Assembly: GCA_964546955.1 (NCBI GenBank)
Contig: CAZJLP010000040.1
Location: forward strand, 1-48,430
DNA: 48,430 bases
Direction of reading: 5' to 3'
DNA from: CAZJLP01 sp964546955
GTDB lineage: Bacteria; Verrucomicrobiota; Verrucomicrobiia; Opitutales; Opitutaceae
Below, piece after piece: positions 37,610-46,146 of the stretch (its first letter is position 1; each line of letters starts with the position of its first letter). Made by a program: the position numbers and the translations under genes. The notes beneath the pieces are model-generated. The model saw only the letters and a list, made by a program, of their open reading frames with translations. It had not been told where the DNA came from and did no database searches.

Positions 37610-38560
37610 ATGAACTCACCTATCACCGGTCTCCACCACATCACCGCAATTGCGAGCGACCCTCAAGCGAACGTCGACTTCTACACCGGCCTGCTTGGAT
37701 TGCGGCTCGTCAAGAAGACGGTCAATTTCGACGATCCTTCCGCCTACCACCTCTACTACGGCGATGAAACGGGGGCGCCGGGAACGATCGTCACCTTTTT
37801 CTATTGGCCCGGCGGCGCTGGCCGGGGCCGGGTGGGCGCTGGACAGCCGACACGGTTGAGTTTTTCCGCCGCACCGAGCGCGCTCGATTTTTGGGTGGCG
37901 CGCCTGGAGCGTGCCCGTGTTTCCGTCGGGCGAAAGGTTCGCTTGGGCGAAGACGTCCTCCATTTCGCCGATCCCGATGGCATTCCAGTCGAGATTGTCG
38001 CTGTGGCGCAGGATTTCCGCCGCGGCTGGGCCGGAAGCGGGGTGGCCGCCGAGCACGCGCTCCGCGGATTGCACATTGCCGAACTGACGGTCCGGGACGG
38101 CGAGCCGACCGAGCGGCTGCTCGTCGGGGAAATGGGCTATCGCCTTGTCCGCCGCGAAGGAGACCGCGCTCGTTTCGAGATCGGTGCGGGCGGCTCCGGA
38201 ACCTACATCGATCTTGTCGCGGGCGGTAAAGCGCCCTCCGGCCTGGGCGGAGTGGGCACGATCCATCACATTGCCTGGGCCGTGCCCGGGGACGAAGCGC
38301 AGGGCGAAATGCAGGAACGTCTCGCCGACGCCGGTCACGGAGTGTCCGCGGTGCGCGATCGGACCTATTTCCGCTCGATTTATTATCGTGAGCCAGGCGG
38401 AGTTCTGTTCGAGATCGCGACGGTCATCCCCGGATTTGCCACGGACGAGCCGGTGGCTTCGCTTGGCGCGGCGTTGAAGCTGCCCATCCAGTTCGAACCG
38501 GCGCGAACGCAAATCGAAGCCTTGTTGCCCGCGTTGCAAGCGACGCGCGTGCAGGCGTAA
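37610..38560 (+). CDS. VOC-family ring-cleaving dioxygenase, MhqO-like
   Basis: 316 residues; two vicinal-oxygen-chelate (glyoxalase-like) repeats: LHHITAIASDPQANVDFYTGLLGLRLVKKTVNFDD (8-42) and TIHHIAWAVPGDEAQ (about 221-235). Histidines at each repeat start and a C-terminal E in FEIATV match the metal ligands. MhqO-type enzymes act on hydroquinones/quinones in detoxification. The pairing with a MhqD-like hydrolase 67 bases downstream mirrors known mhq operons. Substrate is inferred from the family and context. Confidence 0.85.
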   Translation: MNSPITGLHHITAIASDPQANVDFYTGLLGLRLVKKTVNFDDPSAYHLYYGDETGAPGTIVTFFYWPGGAGRGRVGAGQPTRLSFSAAPSALDFWVARLERARVSVGRKVRLGEDVLHFADPDGIPVEIVAVAQDFRRGWAGSGVAAEHALRGLHIAELTVRDGEPTERLLVGEMGYRLVRREGDRARFEIGAGGSGTYIDLVAGGKAPSGLGGVGTIHHIAWAVPGDEAQGEMQERLADAGHGVSAVRDRTYFRSIYYREPGGVLFEIATVIPGFATDEPVASLGAALKLPIQFEPARTQIEALLPALQATRVQA

Positions 38561-38627
38561 AGGCGTGGCGTCCCTACCTTCGATCCCTCCGCAAAAGTTT
38601 TCAGAAACTCCTCAACACAACGATACC

Positions 38628-39290
38628 ATGTACCACCACGACGCCACGCAGGCATTGCAAATCGGTGCTCCTTTATCCGACGCACACGCGGCGGTGATCC
38701 TTCTTCATGGCCGGGGATCGTCAGGGGAGGAGATTGCCGGCCTCGCCGACCCGCTCGCCTCGGAACACGTCGTCTTTCTCGCGCCCTCTGCGGACGGCGG
38801 CCAGTGGTATCCGCAGCGCTTCTTGGTGCCGCCCGCCCAGAACGAGCCCGGGCTTTCGCGGGCGCTTGCGACTGTCGACGAACTCGTCCGACAGGCGGAG
38901 GCTGCCGGCATACCTGCCGAGCGGGTCGGGATTGCAGGCTTTTCGCAAGGAGCGTGTCTCGCATTGGAGTATGCGGCGCGGCATCCGCGTCGTTACGGTT
39001 TTGTCGGCGGGCTCAGCGGCGCGCTGATCGGTCCGCTCGGCATCCCCCGGCCGGCGTTCGATCTGAAAAAGACGCCGATCTTGCTCGGATGCGCTGAACG
39101 CGACGCACACATTCCGCTCGAGCATGTGGAAGCGAGCACGGCGGCGCTGTCCAGCGCGGGGGCAAGTGTAACGAAAATGATCTTTCCAGGCAGTGCGCAC
39201 ACCGTCTTCCATGAGGAGATCGTGTGGCTTCGCGCTCACATCAAGAGCCAGCCGGCCACGACCCGACAGCAGGGTCAGCACGCGGAATAG
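38628..39290 (+). CDS. Alpha/beta hydrolase, MhqD-like (phospholipase/carboxylesterase family)
   Basis: 220 residues from ATG 38628. An oxyanion-forming GRGSSGEEI (28-36) and the nucleophile S106 in GFSQGACLALEYA are visible, with the catalytic His expected in SAHTVFHEE. The family contains esterases such as MhqD, found beside ring-cleaving dioxygenases. It is probably co-transcribed with the MhqO-like gene. Reaction not determinable. Confidence 0.85.
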   Translation: MYHHDATQALQIGAPLSDAHAAVILLHGRGSSGEEIAGLADPLASEHVVFLAPSADGGQWYPQRFLVPPAQNEPGLSRALATVDELVRQAEAAGIPAERVGIAGFSQGACLALEYAARHPRRYGFVGGLSGALIGPLGIPRPAFDLKKTPILLGCAERDAHIPLEHVEASTAALSSAGASVTKMIFPGSAHTVFHEEIVWLRAHIKSQPATTRQQGQHAE

Positions 39291-39325
39291 CGGCGAGCGC
39301 CAGCGAGTCGACCCCGCCAGACGGT

Positions 39326-39390
39326 GCTACGAGCCTGAGCGAGTGGCGTGATTGGAACGTTCGACCACTCAAAATCCAAAACCGGACCTG
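39326..39390 (+). repeat. Composite repeat: AGCGAGTGGC block then heptamer array (copy A)
   Basis: GCTACGAGCCTGAGCGAGTGGC-type block (39326-39347; the last part reads GAGCGAGTGGC), then 19 bases, then ACTCAAA and ATCCAAA heptamers from 39367 to about 39390. Part of the gap before the PDZ gene. Confidence 0.65.
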
Positions 39391-39410
39391 TGGGCCTCGC
39401 GCGCCTCACG

Positions 39411-39479
39411 CCACTCGCTCACGCTCGTAGCCACTCGGTTCGGAAGGCGCGAAATCCAAAACTCAAACCCGAAACCTGG
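39411..39479 (+). repeat. Composite repeat: block in opposite orientation then heptamer array (copy B)
   Basis: GCCACTCGCTCACGCTCGTA block (39411-39430), then about 20 bases, then AAATCCA, AAACTCA, AACCCGA and AACCTGG at seven-base steps (39452-39479). The array lies downstream on the same strand as in copy A although the block is inverted. Confidence 0.7.
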
Positions 39480-39520
39480 GCCGCAACGGTTGGAACAAGC
39501 GGTGCCAAACGGCGGTAACA

Positions 39521-41188
39521 GTGAAGGTGCTTTCACGCTTCACTCACCCCCGCTTCATCTGGATGGCGCTGTTATTGGGACTGTTCTTCGAGGCGGTTGC
39601 CTCTTCTGCTCTCGCGCAGGCACCGGCCTTGGAGGAAGACGAGATCAAGACCTTCGAAGATGTGACCGTATTGCCACCGGTCGTGGTGAAGGGAGCGCCG
39701 GTGGAGGATTTTGGCTTTCGGCTCAATGTCACCGTCCGAATTCCCGGCACGGACACGGTCATCATATCAGAGGTGTTTCCCAACACCGCCTCATCTAAGG
39801 CCGGTTTGAAGCCGGGGGACCGGATCTTGAAGATCGATGGGAAACGGCCGTCGGCGGTGTCACTGGGCTTGAATCCCCATCGGCTGCAGGAGCGGAAATG
39901 GAAGGAGCTTCAGTCGGGCAAGAAGAGCGTGTCCATGGTGTTGGACATTCAGAGCAAGGGCTCGACGACGTCGCGCACCGTGACCTTGGTGATTCCTTCC
40001 GCCCCTCCGCGCTGGGGTAGCCCGAAGTGGTGTGCGCCAGAGGGACGGGTGCCGTCCATGGTGAACGAAGCGGGCCCGCTCGCCGCGCTTGCGCGCGACG
40101 TCCTTGACCACGGGATCTGGTCGGCGTCTTACGGTCACTTGGGCTACGAATGGCGCATCGTGCAGCCCGCGGGCGGCCATAGGATCTGGGTCGCGCAGAA
40201 AGACGGCAAAACGGAAATCACGCTGGAGCATCGGTCGCCGGAGATCGGCGAATGCAGCTTTCAGACGTCGCCGTCGGGGGCACTCGGACACGCGAGATGC
40301 GCGGCGCCGAAACGGAAAGGCAAGCGCCAGGAGTACAGCGCGGAGGAAGTGCGTGCGCTGTTTCAAGCTGAGGTCGATTTCTGGCTGACGAAAGTGGGCC
40401 GGGTGACCGGGCGGTGGCCGTTCGAGGCGCTTTCAGGCAAGAGCGACGTCGTATCGAGTCTGGATCGCGTGCCACGTAAGTCGGCGGGCCGGCAGGCGTC
40501 GCTTGACGAGTCTTTCCGAAAGCTGACGGAACCCACGGGAGAGCAGCGTCAGCTGTTTGCCGACGCGGTCGGCAAGCTCGGGCTCGACGCGGAATACTGG
40601 GCCTTCACTGAAACGTCGCGCTCGTTTGTCGACAATCGGATGACCACAGTGCGGTACGACCCGTCGAAGCCGCCCGACGAGCGGTGCAGGCTGCTAAAGG
40701 TCGATGGCAAGGATCCCAAGCACGCTTATCTGAAGCAGTGGCAGGCAGAGGGTCGTACGGTGCTACCCGGTCTGGCTGACTTGCCGGTCCTCTCGAGTCT
40801 CGTGGATGTAGATAACCTCCGCGTTTATGCCGACGAAACCGCTGCGGTTGTATTCGAACTGCCTGTGGAGCTCGTTTCCGCAGAGGTTCCTCCCGATCGG
40901 TTTCAGGCGTTGTTTCGGGTCAACAAGACCAGTCGCGGTTTTGAGGATTTCTCGATCAAGCTCCGCGAGTCGGTGAGTGTCGGCGGGGGGGCGAAGCTGA
41001 CCGACGCGGGCATCGAGGTGCGTTTCGAAACGTTCGATCCTGCCATGGCGCCGCAGCCTGTTTTCATAAAAATGGGCGGCGGTCTGCGCGTGCTGCTCGT
41101 GAAGTTTTCCCACACCTACGAAACCACCCGCAAGGACTTCAAGCGGGTTGAACCCTATCAAGAGGGCGCGGCTGCGTTGAAAAACTGA
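39521..41188 (+). CDS. Secreted PDZ-domain protein of unknown function
   Basis: 555 residues from GTG 39521. A signal peptide is plausible (FIWMALLLGLFFEAVASSALAQA, to about residue 34). A PDZ-like domain at about 62-160 has VIISEVFPNTASSKAGLKPGDRILKIDGK. The remainder (about 165-555) is a Gly-poor soluble part with regions rich in W/G (LGYEWRIVQPAGGHRIWVAQKDGK) that I do not recognise. It is probably periplasmic or outer-membrane-associated. Flanked by repeat composites on both sides; no functional neighbours. Confidence 0.7.
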   Translation: MKVLSRFTHPRFIWMALLLGLFFEAVASSALAQAPALEEDEIKTFEDVTVLPPVVVKGAPVEDFGFRLNVTVRIPGTDTVIISEVFPNTASSKAGLKPGDRILKIDGKRPSAVSLGLNPHRLQERKWKELQSGKKSVSMVLDIQSKGSTTSRTVTLVIPSAPPRWGSPKWCAPEGRVPSMVNEAGPLAALARDVLDHGIWSASYGHLGYEWRIVQPAGGHRIWVAQKDGKTEITLEHRSPEIGECSFQTSPSGALGHARCAAPKRKGKRQEYSAEEVRALFQAEVDFWLTKVGRVTGRWPFEALSGKSDVVSSLDRVPRKSAGRQASLDESFRKLTEPTGEQRQLFADAVGKLGLDAEYWAFTETSRSFVDNRMTTVRYDPSKPPDERCRLLKVDGKDPKHAYLKQWQAEGRTVLPGLADLPVLSSLVDVDNLRVYADETAAVVFELPVELVSAEVPPDRFQALFRVNKTSRGFEDFSIKLRESVSVGGGAKLTDAGIEVRFETFDPAMAPQPVFIKMGGGLRVLLVKFSHTYETTRKDFKRVEPYQEGAAALKN

Positions 41189-41201
41189 CACAGCATGCGG
41201 C

Positions 41202-41269
41202 GTAGCGGCGAGCGTGAGCGAGTGGCCGATCGGACGTTCGTCAGCGCGAACCCAAAACCCAAAACCTGT
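41202..41269 (+). repeat. Composite repeat: AGCGAGTGGC block then AACCCAA array (copy C)
   Basis: A GCGAGCGTGAGCGAGTGGCC-type block ends at 41227, and after 21 bases come AACCCAA twice and AACCTGT (41249-41269). Same order and spacing as copies A and B. It sits between the PDZ gene and the convergent TonB receptor. Confidence 0.7.
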
Positions 41270-41288
41270 GAGACGCTCGTTGCACGCC

Positions 41289-43655
41289 TCACAGCTCCCA
41301 TTTGAGACCCACGCGGTAGTCGCGCACGCGCCGGGAGTACAGCGACGGGTGGAGCCGGTCGCCTTCGTAACTGCGATCTGGCTGCTGTGTGACGTTGGTC
41401 ACTTCGGCGAATACACGCAGACCTTTGCCTAGTTGGCGGCTGAGCGAAAGGTCCCAGCTGGTGCGTGGGTTGAAGTAGCGATCTTCGCTGGCCGCGCTTC
41501 CCAAGGAGTCCAAAGACCCGCTGGTCCGCTCCATCTCCACGCTGAGGTAATACGGACCGTGGTTGTAGGACAGCTGTACGCTGAGCTCCAATTCGGGCCG
41601 GTCGCCGAGGGGCAACTTTTCTGGGCGACGGGTCTCTACGGTCTGACGCGACCGCTGGTACGTCGCATTTACCTCCAGTTCGAGGCCTTCCAACCGCGGA
41701 CTCACGAAGGCGAGCCCCTGGCTCCACGAGAGCTGGGCTCCCTGTAGCTCGGCGCTCCCGCCGTTCTCGGGACGCGAACGTTCGTACCCGGCGAAGGCAC
41801 CGTTCGTCAGGATCGTTCGCCGCCGTGTGCGCGGATCGCGAATCGACCGATGGAAAAGTTCGAGCGAGACGCTGCCTTCTTTCCCGTAGTTCAGATCCAC
41901 GGCTGCGTCGTAATTAGTATAAAGTGTCGGCTTCAGCTCGGGGTTGCCTTCGTCGATTTCGCGGTCCGAGCGCGAAACCGAACGCGACGGAACTAGGTCC
42001 ACGTACTCCGGCCGCCGGATCGACTGCGTCCACGAGGCGAAGACGGTCCAACGTTTTCCGAGTTGCCGTGAGGCGTGCACGCCGGGGAAGATGTGGGTGT
42101 AACTCCTGCGCGCTGTTACCGCGCGGGTGTCCTCGTACGTCCCGGTTTCGTCAAAGGTCACTTCGTTCCCCAAAAACCGCGCGGCGGTCTGCTCCACTCG
42201 TCCGCCCACCACCCAGCGCAGGCCCATCGCGGTGACGTTCGCCATCACGTAGCCGGCGTAGATCGATTGGCGGACGTCGTAATTGCTCGGATCGGTATCG
42301 CTCCGCGTCTTGTCTTCATTTCGCTGGAAACGGAAAGACTGCGTTTCAAACACACGACGGGCGGCGCCCACGTCGGGAAAGTCGGCGAGGTTGTAACGTC
42401 TATCGAGGATCGAGCGAGAATCCGTGGGAGCGCCGGCATCCGCCACGGAAAAACCCAGGCCTGCGGGCTCGTAGATTTCGTACAGATGGTCCCGCCGGGT
42501 CCGCTGCAGTCGCGCCTTGGCTCCGAATTTCAAGCTGACGGGCGTCGGGGTCTCCTGCCAAAGGCGCGCCAAGTCGACCGAGGCGACGCTGTCTGTTTCC
42601 CGGTCTGTTCCTCGATGCACTTCCAACTCGTCCAGGACCTGCTGGGAGGCAGTGCCGAGGTTTTCGCCCGCGGGTCCCGTGAGCTGCGGGTACGCCGGCT
42701 CGTCGTGCCGGTACAGCCCCGTCAGGCCGGACTGAAGGAAATCAAAGTCATATTCGTGGAGAACGCGCCCGTTCTCCGACGTATGGGTAAGCCGCGAATC
42801 GACCGTCCATTCCTCGCCGCGATACCCGCCGCCGGTGGCGATCGTCCATTCTGTCTCGCGCTCGTTTTCGTCGTCCACCGAGCGGCGCAGGCGCACGCCC
42901 GCGATGGGGGTCGCGCCCGCGGGAGGCCGGCCGGGATCTGCCGGCAGATCGAACTGCAGGGATCGCGAACGCGAGCGGCTCGTGTTTGTGCCAAAGTCGC
43001 TTCGGACGAAACCGAAGGCCTTGTCGCCCCACTTGTGGTCCACCGTTCCGCTGAAATTCACCTCACGCACCACGTCGCGCGTGTCGCTGATCGTAAAGCG
43101 GTCCAGCTCTCCCGCGCGGCCGTCCCACTCCAGCCTGATGTCCTCGTCCGCATCATGCTCGCTCTTGTGCTCCAGACTGGCGAGATAGCCCGCGCGCTGG
43201 CGCGACCCGAACGTACTGCCGACGGTCACCACCATTTCAGGATCGACCGCCTCTGCCATGGGATCGTGAAACAGACCCACGCTGCCGCGCAGGGTGCGTC
43301 GCTTCTGCTCGTAGGCCCGCCGCGTGGTCAGCTGCAGCAGCCCGCCCACGGCATCCGCGTCAAGGTCAGGCGTCGGAACCTTGGTGGCCACCGCTGCAAG
43401 CACCTGATCTGCGGATAGAGCGGACAAGGAAACCCCGCTCTTTTCGCCATCGATGCGGACCGAATCGAAATCGATGTTGTTCTGCCGCGCCAGGGACTCC
43501 TCGACGCTCGCGTCCGAAACCAAATCGACCTTTTCTCGATATGTGTCCGCCGGAGCCGCAGCTCGCGCGGGCGGAGCCGGCTGTGCGTCCAGGGAAGGAG
43601 CGCCAGCCAGTAGGCCGAGGAACACTACAAACACGTGAGGAGAGGGGATGCTCAT
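41289..43655 (-). CDS. TonB-dependent receptor with a shortened plug
   Basis: 788 residues with a signal peptide (HVFVVFLGLLAGAPSLDAQ). The plug is abbreviated: DASVEESLARQNNIDFDSVRIDGEKSGVSLSALSADQVLAAVATKVPTPDLDADAVGGLLQLTTR matches only the later part of a normal plug (VDG...IPADxVExIEVxKxxTPDMDADxxGGxVNxxT). The beta-barrel ends in YRVGLKWEL with a terminal hydrophobic residue, typical of outer-membrane barrels. Barrel-like repeats (aromatic alternation, 'RPEYVDLVPSRSVSRSDREIDEGNPELKPTLYTNYDAAVDL') are clear. It resembles FecA/sucrose-maltose-type receptors. Ligand unknown. Confidence 0.85.
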   Translation of the reverse strand: MSIPSPHVFVVFLGLLAGAPSLDAQPAPPARAAAPADTYREKVDLVSDASVEESLARQNNIDFDSVRIDGEKSGVSLSALSADQVLAAVATKVPTPDLDADAVGGLLQLTTRRAYEQKRRTLRGSVGLFHDPMAEAVDPEMVVTVGSTFGSRQRAGYLASLEHKSEHDADEDIRLEWDGRAGELDRFTISDTRDVVREVNFSGTVDHKWGDKAFGFVRSDFGTNTSRSRSRSLQFDLPADPGRPPAGATPIAGVRLRRSVDDENERETEWTIATGGGYRGEEWTVDSRLTHTSENGRVLHEYDFDFLQSGLTGLYRHDEPAYPQLTGPAGENLGTASQQVLDELEVHRGTDRETDSVASVDLARLWQETPTPVSLKFGAKARLQRTRRDHLYEIYEPAGLGFSVADAGAPTDSRSILDRRYNLADFPDVGAARRVFETQSFRFQRNEDKTRSDTDPSNYDVRQSIYAGYVMANVTAMGLRWVVGGRVEQTAARFLGNEVTFDETGTYEDTRAVTARRSYTHIFPGVHASRQLGKRWTVFASWTQSIRRPEYVDLVPSRSVSRSDREIDEGNPELKPTLYTNYDAAVDLNYGKEGSVSLELFHRSIRDPRTRRRTILTNGAFAGYERSRPENGGSAELQGAQLSWSQGLAFVSPRLEGLELEVNATYQRSRQTVETRRPEKLPLGDRPELELSVQLSYNHGPYYLSVEMERTSGSLDSLGSAASEDRYFNPRTSWDLSLSRQLGKGLRVFAEVTNVTQQPDRSYEGDRLHPSLYSRRVRDYRVGLKWEL

Positions 43656-43995
43656 GGTGACAGACGAACAGGCAAAGAGCCAGACTGGTCTGTCCCCGCT
43701 CAGCCGCGCAAGCCGCTGCGCCTCCTCAAAAGGAAGGATGCCGCCGCCCTGGCGCGGGGATCCTCATTGCTTACTTCTTATTGTTCACCGTTTAGCCAGG
43801 TAACCAGTAACTGAAACCCCAAACTGACGGTACGCGCGAACTCGGGTTCCGGATGCGTGCACTCCACGTTTTGCAGGGGAAAGTTTGCCGTACGCATCCG
43901 CGCAGCGAAGCACGCCGTAGTGCCCCCCGAACATTCAATCCGGCGCGTGCGGCCACGGTGGTCTGCTCGCGAAATGGAAGAATGCCTTAATAATT
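43656..43995. other. 340-base gap upstream of the fasciclin gene
   Basis: No gene is seen. A heptamer-like run AACTGAA, ACCCCAA, ACTGACG occurs at 43809-43829, and GTACGC-type inverted sequence surrounds 43890. Nothing else is recognised. Confidence 0.5.
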
Positions 43996-44541
43996 ATGAA
44001 ACACTCCCTCAAGTTCGGCGCACTGGTCATCGCCCTCGCCACCTCTCTGCTCGCCAAGGACACCGTCAAAGTCGGCGGTCAGGACATGTTCCCGGCCAAG
44101 GACATTATCGACAACGCCGTCAACTCGGCCGACCACACGACACTCGTCGCGGCTGTGAAAGCAGCGGGCCTCGTGGAAACACTGAAAGGCGGCGGTCCGT
44201 TCACGGTGTTTGCGCCGACCAATGCCGCGTTTGCCAAGCTCCCGATGGGCACGGTAGAATCGCTGTTGAAGCCCGACATGAAGGGCACCCTCACCGCGGT
44301 GCTCACCTACCACGTCGTGGCCGGCAAGTTCGACTTCGACGCCATCGCCAAGCTCATCAAGAAAGGCAACGGTTCGGCCACGCTGAAAACGGTGCAAGGC
44401 GGCACGCTCACGGCGCGGATGAATGGCGCGCACAATCTCGTGTTGGTCGATGATAAGGGCGGCTCCGCCAACATCTCGACCTATGACGTCTATCAATCGA
44501 ACGGGGTCATCCACGTGATCGACACGGTGGTGATGCCCTGA
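43996..44541 (+). CDS. Secreted fasciclin-domain protein
   Basis: 181 residues with a signal peptide (FGALVIALATSLLA). One fasciclin/FAS1 domain occupies most of the rest: IIDNAVNSADHTTLVAAVKAAGLVETLKGGGPFTVFAPTNAAFAKLP (H1), VLTYHVVAGKFD, and SNGVIHVIDTVVMP (H2 region). FAS1 proteins are typically secreted adhesion or envelope-associated proteins. A hairpin (44571-44600) may terminate it. Confidence 0.94.
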   Translation: MKHSLKFGALVIALATSLLAKDTVKVGGQDMFPAKDIIDNAVNSADHTTLVAAVKAAGLVETLKGGGPFTVFAPTNAAFAKLPMGTVESLLKPDMKGTLTAVLTYHVVAGKFDFDAIAKLIKKGNGSATLKTVQGGTLTARMNGAHNLVLVDDKGGSANISTYDVYQSNGVIHVIDTVVMP

Positions 44542-44570
44542 GTCAAGCGACCGGTCAGACCTCGGCTTTC

Positions 44571-44600
44571 GGGCGCGCCTCTTTGTTGAGGCCGCCCTTT
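44571..44600 (+). terminator. Possible terminator after the fasciclin gene
   Basis: GGGCGCGCCTC (44571-44581) pairs with GAGGCCGCCC (44588-44597) with one bulge over a six-base loop. Only three Ts follow, so intrinsic termination is weak. Confidence 0.4.
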
Positions 44601-44639
44601 GGTGTTTCGTCGAGTATCATTTCAACGCCCCGTTGGGCG

Positions 44640-45035
44640 TCACCCTTCGCGGGGAGGACTTTTTGCACCCAAAGCGAGGCCCATGATTTCGGGAATCTTC
44701 GTGGCCGGAATGTGGCGTTGTCCCCAGCGGCCGAGCGCGGCGAGCACGCCGCTCAGCTCCTCGCCTTTCCGGGTGAGGGCATACGCATAGCGGATGGGTT
44801 TCTTTTGGTACGGCTTGCGTGTCACAATCCCGGCTGCCTCCAAACGACTGAGGCGGTCGGCCAGGAGGTTGGAGGGAATGCCTTCCGGCGACGCGGCGAA
44901 GTCGCCGTAGCGTGATTTGCCCATCAAAAGATCGCGCACCACGAGAAGCGTCCATTTGTCGCCGACCAGATCGAGGCAGCCGGAGATGGGACAGCTTGAG
45001 CGAAGCGGGGGCAAGATGTTGCGGGTGCGAGGCAT
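44640..45035 (-). CDS. HxlR-family transcriptional regulator
   Basis: 131 residues from the ATG at 45033-45035 (a nine-residue longer start at 45062 overlaps the operator). The winged-helix pattern is typical: CPISGCLDLVGDKWTLLVVRDLLMGKSRYGDF, SNLLADRLSRLEAAGIVTRK and ALTRKGEELSGVLAALGRWG. HxlR regulators sense aldehydes, oxidants or other electrophiles through their N-terminal cysteine or loops. It is divergent from the membrane protein and SDR genes and separated by two ACTTGC dyads, so it probably controls both. Confidence 0.9.
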   Translation of the reverse strand: MPRTRNILPPLRSSCPISGCLDLVGDKWTLLVVRDLLMGKSRYGDFAASPEGIPSNLLADRLSRLEAAGIVTRKPYQKKPIRYAYALTRKGEELSGVLAALGRWGQRHIPATKIPEIMGLALGAKSPPREG

Positions 45036-45054
45036 GAGACAGGATAAAAACGGC

Positions 45055-45113
45055 ACTTGCAAAAAGCAAGTAACGAGGCAACTCTGGGGTCACTTGCAAA
45101 AAACAAGTGACCC
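45055..45113. promoter_or_regulatory. Twin HxlR-type operators
   Basis: ACTTGCAAAAAGCAAGT (45055-45071) is a perfect dyad. GGGTCACTTG (45087-45096) and CAAGTGACCC (45104-45113) form a second, ten-base-arm dyad around CAAAAAA. Both share the ACTTG/CAAGT half-sites. They lie between the divergent HxlR gene (start 45035) and the membrane gene (45116). Confidence 0.78.
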
Positions 45114-45115
45114 TC

Positions 45116-46024
45116 ATGAATCTTCATCGCCAACGTCTTCTCCTCCTCCTCCTCGCCTGGGCCGTCGCCGTGGCGGCGGCCGGCGCCTTCGAAATTTTGC
45201 GTTATCTCCCTTCGTTTGCTGTGCCGCTTCTGGTCGCCGTTCCCGCGATTGCTCTTTCCATTGGCAGTCGCCGCTGGACGTGGCTCGCGGGCGTGGTTTC
45301 TGAGCTGAGCCTGCGTTCCCTGCTCGCGCTCCATCTGGTCCGGTTTGTCGGGATCTATTTTCTCTGGCTGCATGCGTGGGGGCGGCTGCCCGCCGATTTT
45401 GCTTACCGGGCAGGGTGGGGCGACATCGCAGCCGCAGCCGGCGCTTGGGGGCTTCTGCTTCTGAGCGACGAGGCGCTCCTTCGACGCCTACTTCCCTGGT
45501 GGAACGCCTTTTCATTACTCGACCTTTTCGTCGCGGTTGGCACTGGCGCCTGGTTGAACGTCACGCACCCCGGATCCATGATCGAAATCGCCCGCTTTCC
45601 CCTCGTACTCGTTCCCTTGTTCTTCGTGCCTCTGTTGATCGCGAGCCACGTTGTGCTCTTTCATCGCCTGCGCGAGCCCGCGCGCGGCACGTCGGCGACC
45701 GTCGGCGCGGATCGATTGTCGTCGAGACTAGTGAGCGCGCCCGAGAGAGCGTTTTCGATACCACCGAGCCTCAAACAGAGGGTGGCTTTCGCGCTGATCA
45801 TGGGAGTGATCACCACGGGCGTGCTCTCTTTCGCCCTCATTTCCCTCAACCTTGGCTACACCGAACGGTTTCTCCGGACCTGGCTCCGCTCCTGGGTTAT
45901 CGGTTACATGGTGGTGATCCCTGCCATCCTGATCCTCGGTCCGGTCGTCCAGCGCTGGGTCGAACGCCTGCTGATACGACCCGTCGCCCGCCGATCCGCC
46001 GCCGCCGACTCCCACACAGGCTAG
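45116..46024 (+). CDS. Polytopic membrane protein with C-terminal DUF2798-like domain
   Basis: 302 residues from ATG 45116 (a GTG at 45107 lies inside the operator, so the ATG is preferred). About six to eight hydrophobic segments occur: LLLLLLAWAVAVAAAGAF, FAVPLLVAVPAIAL, VRFVGIYFLWLHAW, FPLVLVPLFFVPLLIASHVVLF, then VAFALIMGVITTGVLSFALISLNLGYTERFLRTWLRSWVIGYMVVIPAILILGPVVQRWVERLL. The last part (about 220-285) matches DUF2798 (two-helix). The fusion of an unassigned N-terminal membrane region with DUF2798 is notable. Function unknown; HxlR control suggests a stress-related role (inference). Confidence 0.75.
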   Translation: MNLHRQRLLLLLLAWAVAVAAAGAFEILRYLPSFAVPLLVAVPAIALSIGSRRWTWLAGVVSELSLRSLLALHLVRFVGIYFLWLHAWGRLPADFAYRAGWGDIAAAAGAWGLLLLSDEALLRRLLPWWNAFSLLDLFVAVGTGAWLNVTHPGSMIEIARFPLVLVPLFFVPLLIASHVVLFHRLREPARGTSATVGADRLSSRLVSAPERAFSIPPSLKQRVAFALIMGVITTGVLSFALISLNLGYTERFLRTWLRSWVIGYMVVIPAILILGPVVQRWVERLLIRPVARRSAAADSHTG

Positions 46025-46146
46025 GCGATTTCCGGCCCCGGTTCGCTCCGCGCGTTATTCGCGTCGAGGGCGTTAGCGACGCCGAGACTTTTCCCTCTCC
46101 CACAGAGCACCACATCCTGAAGATCCGAAACCTCATCTGAATACCT

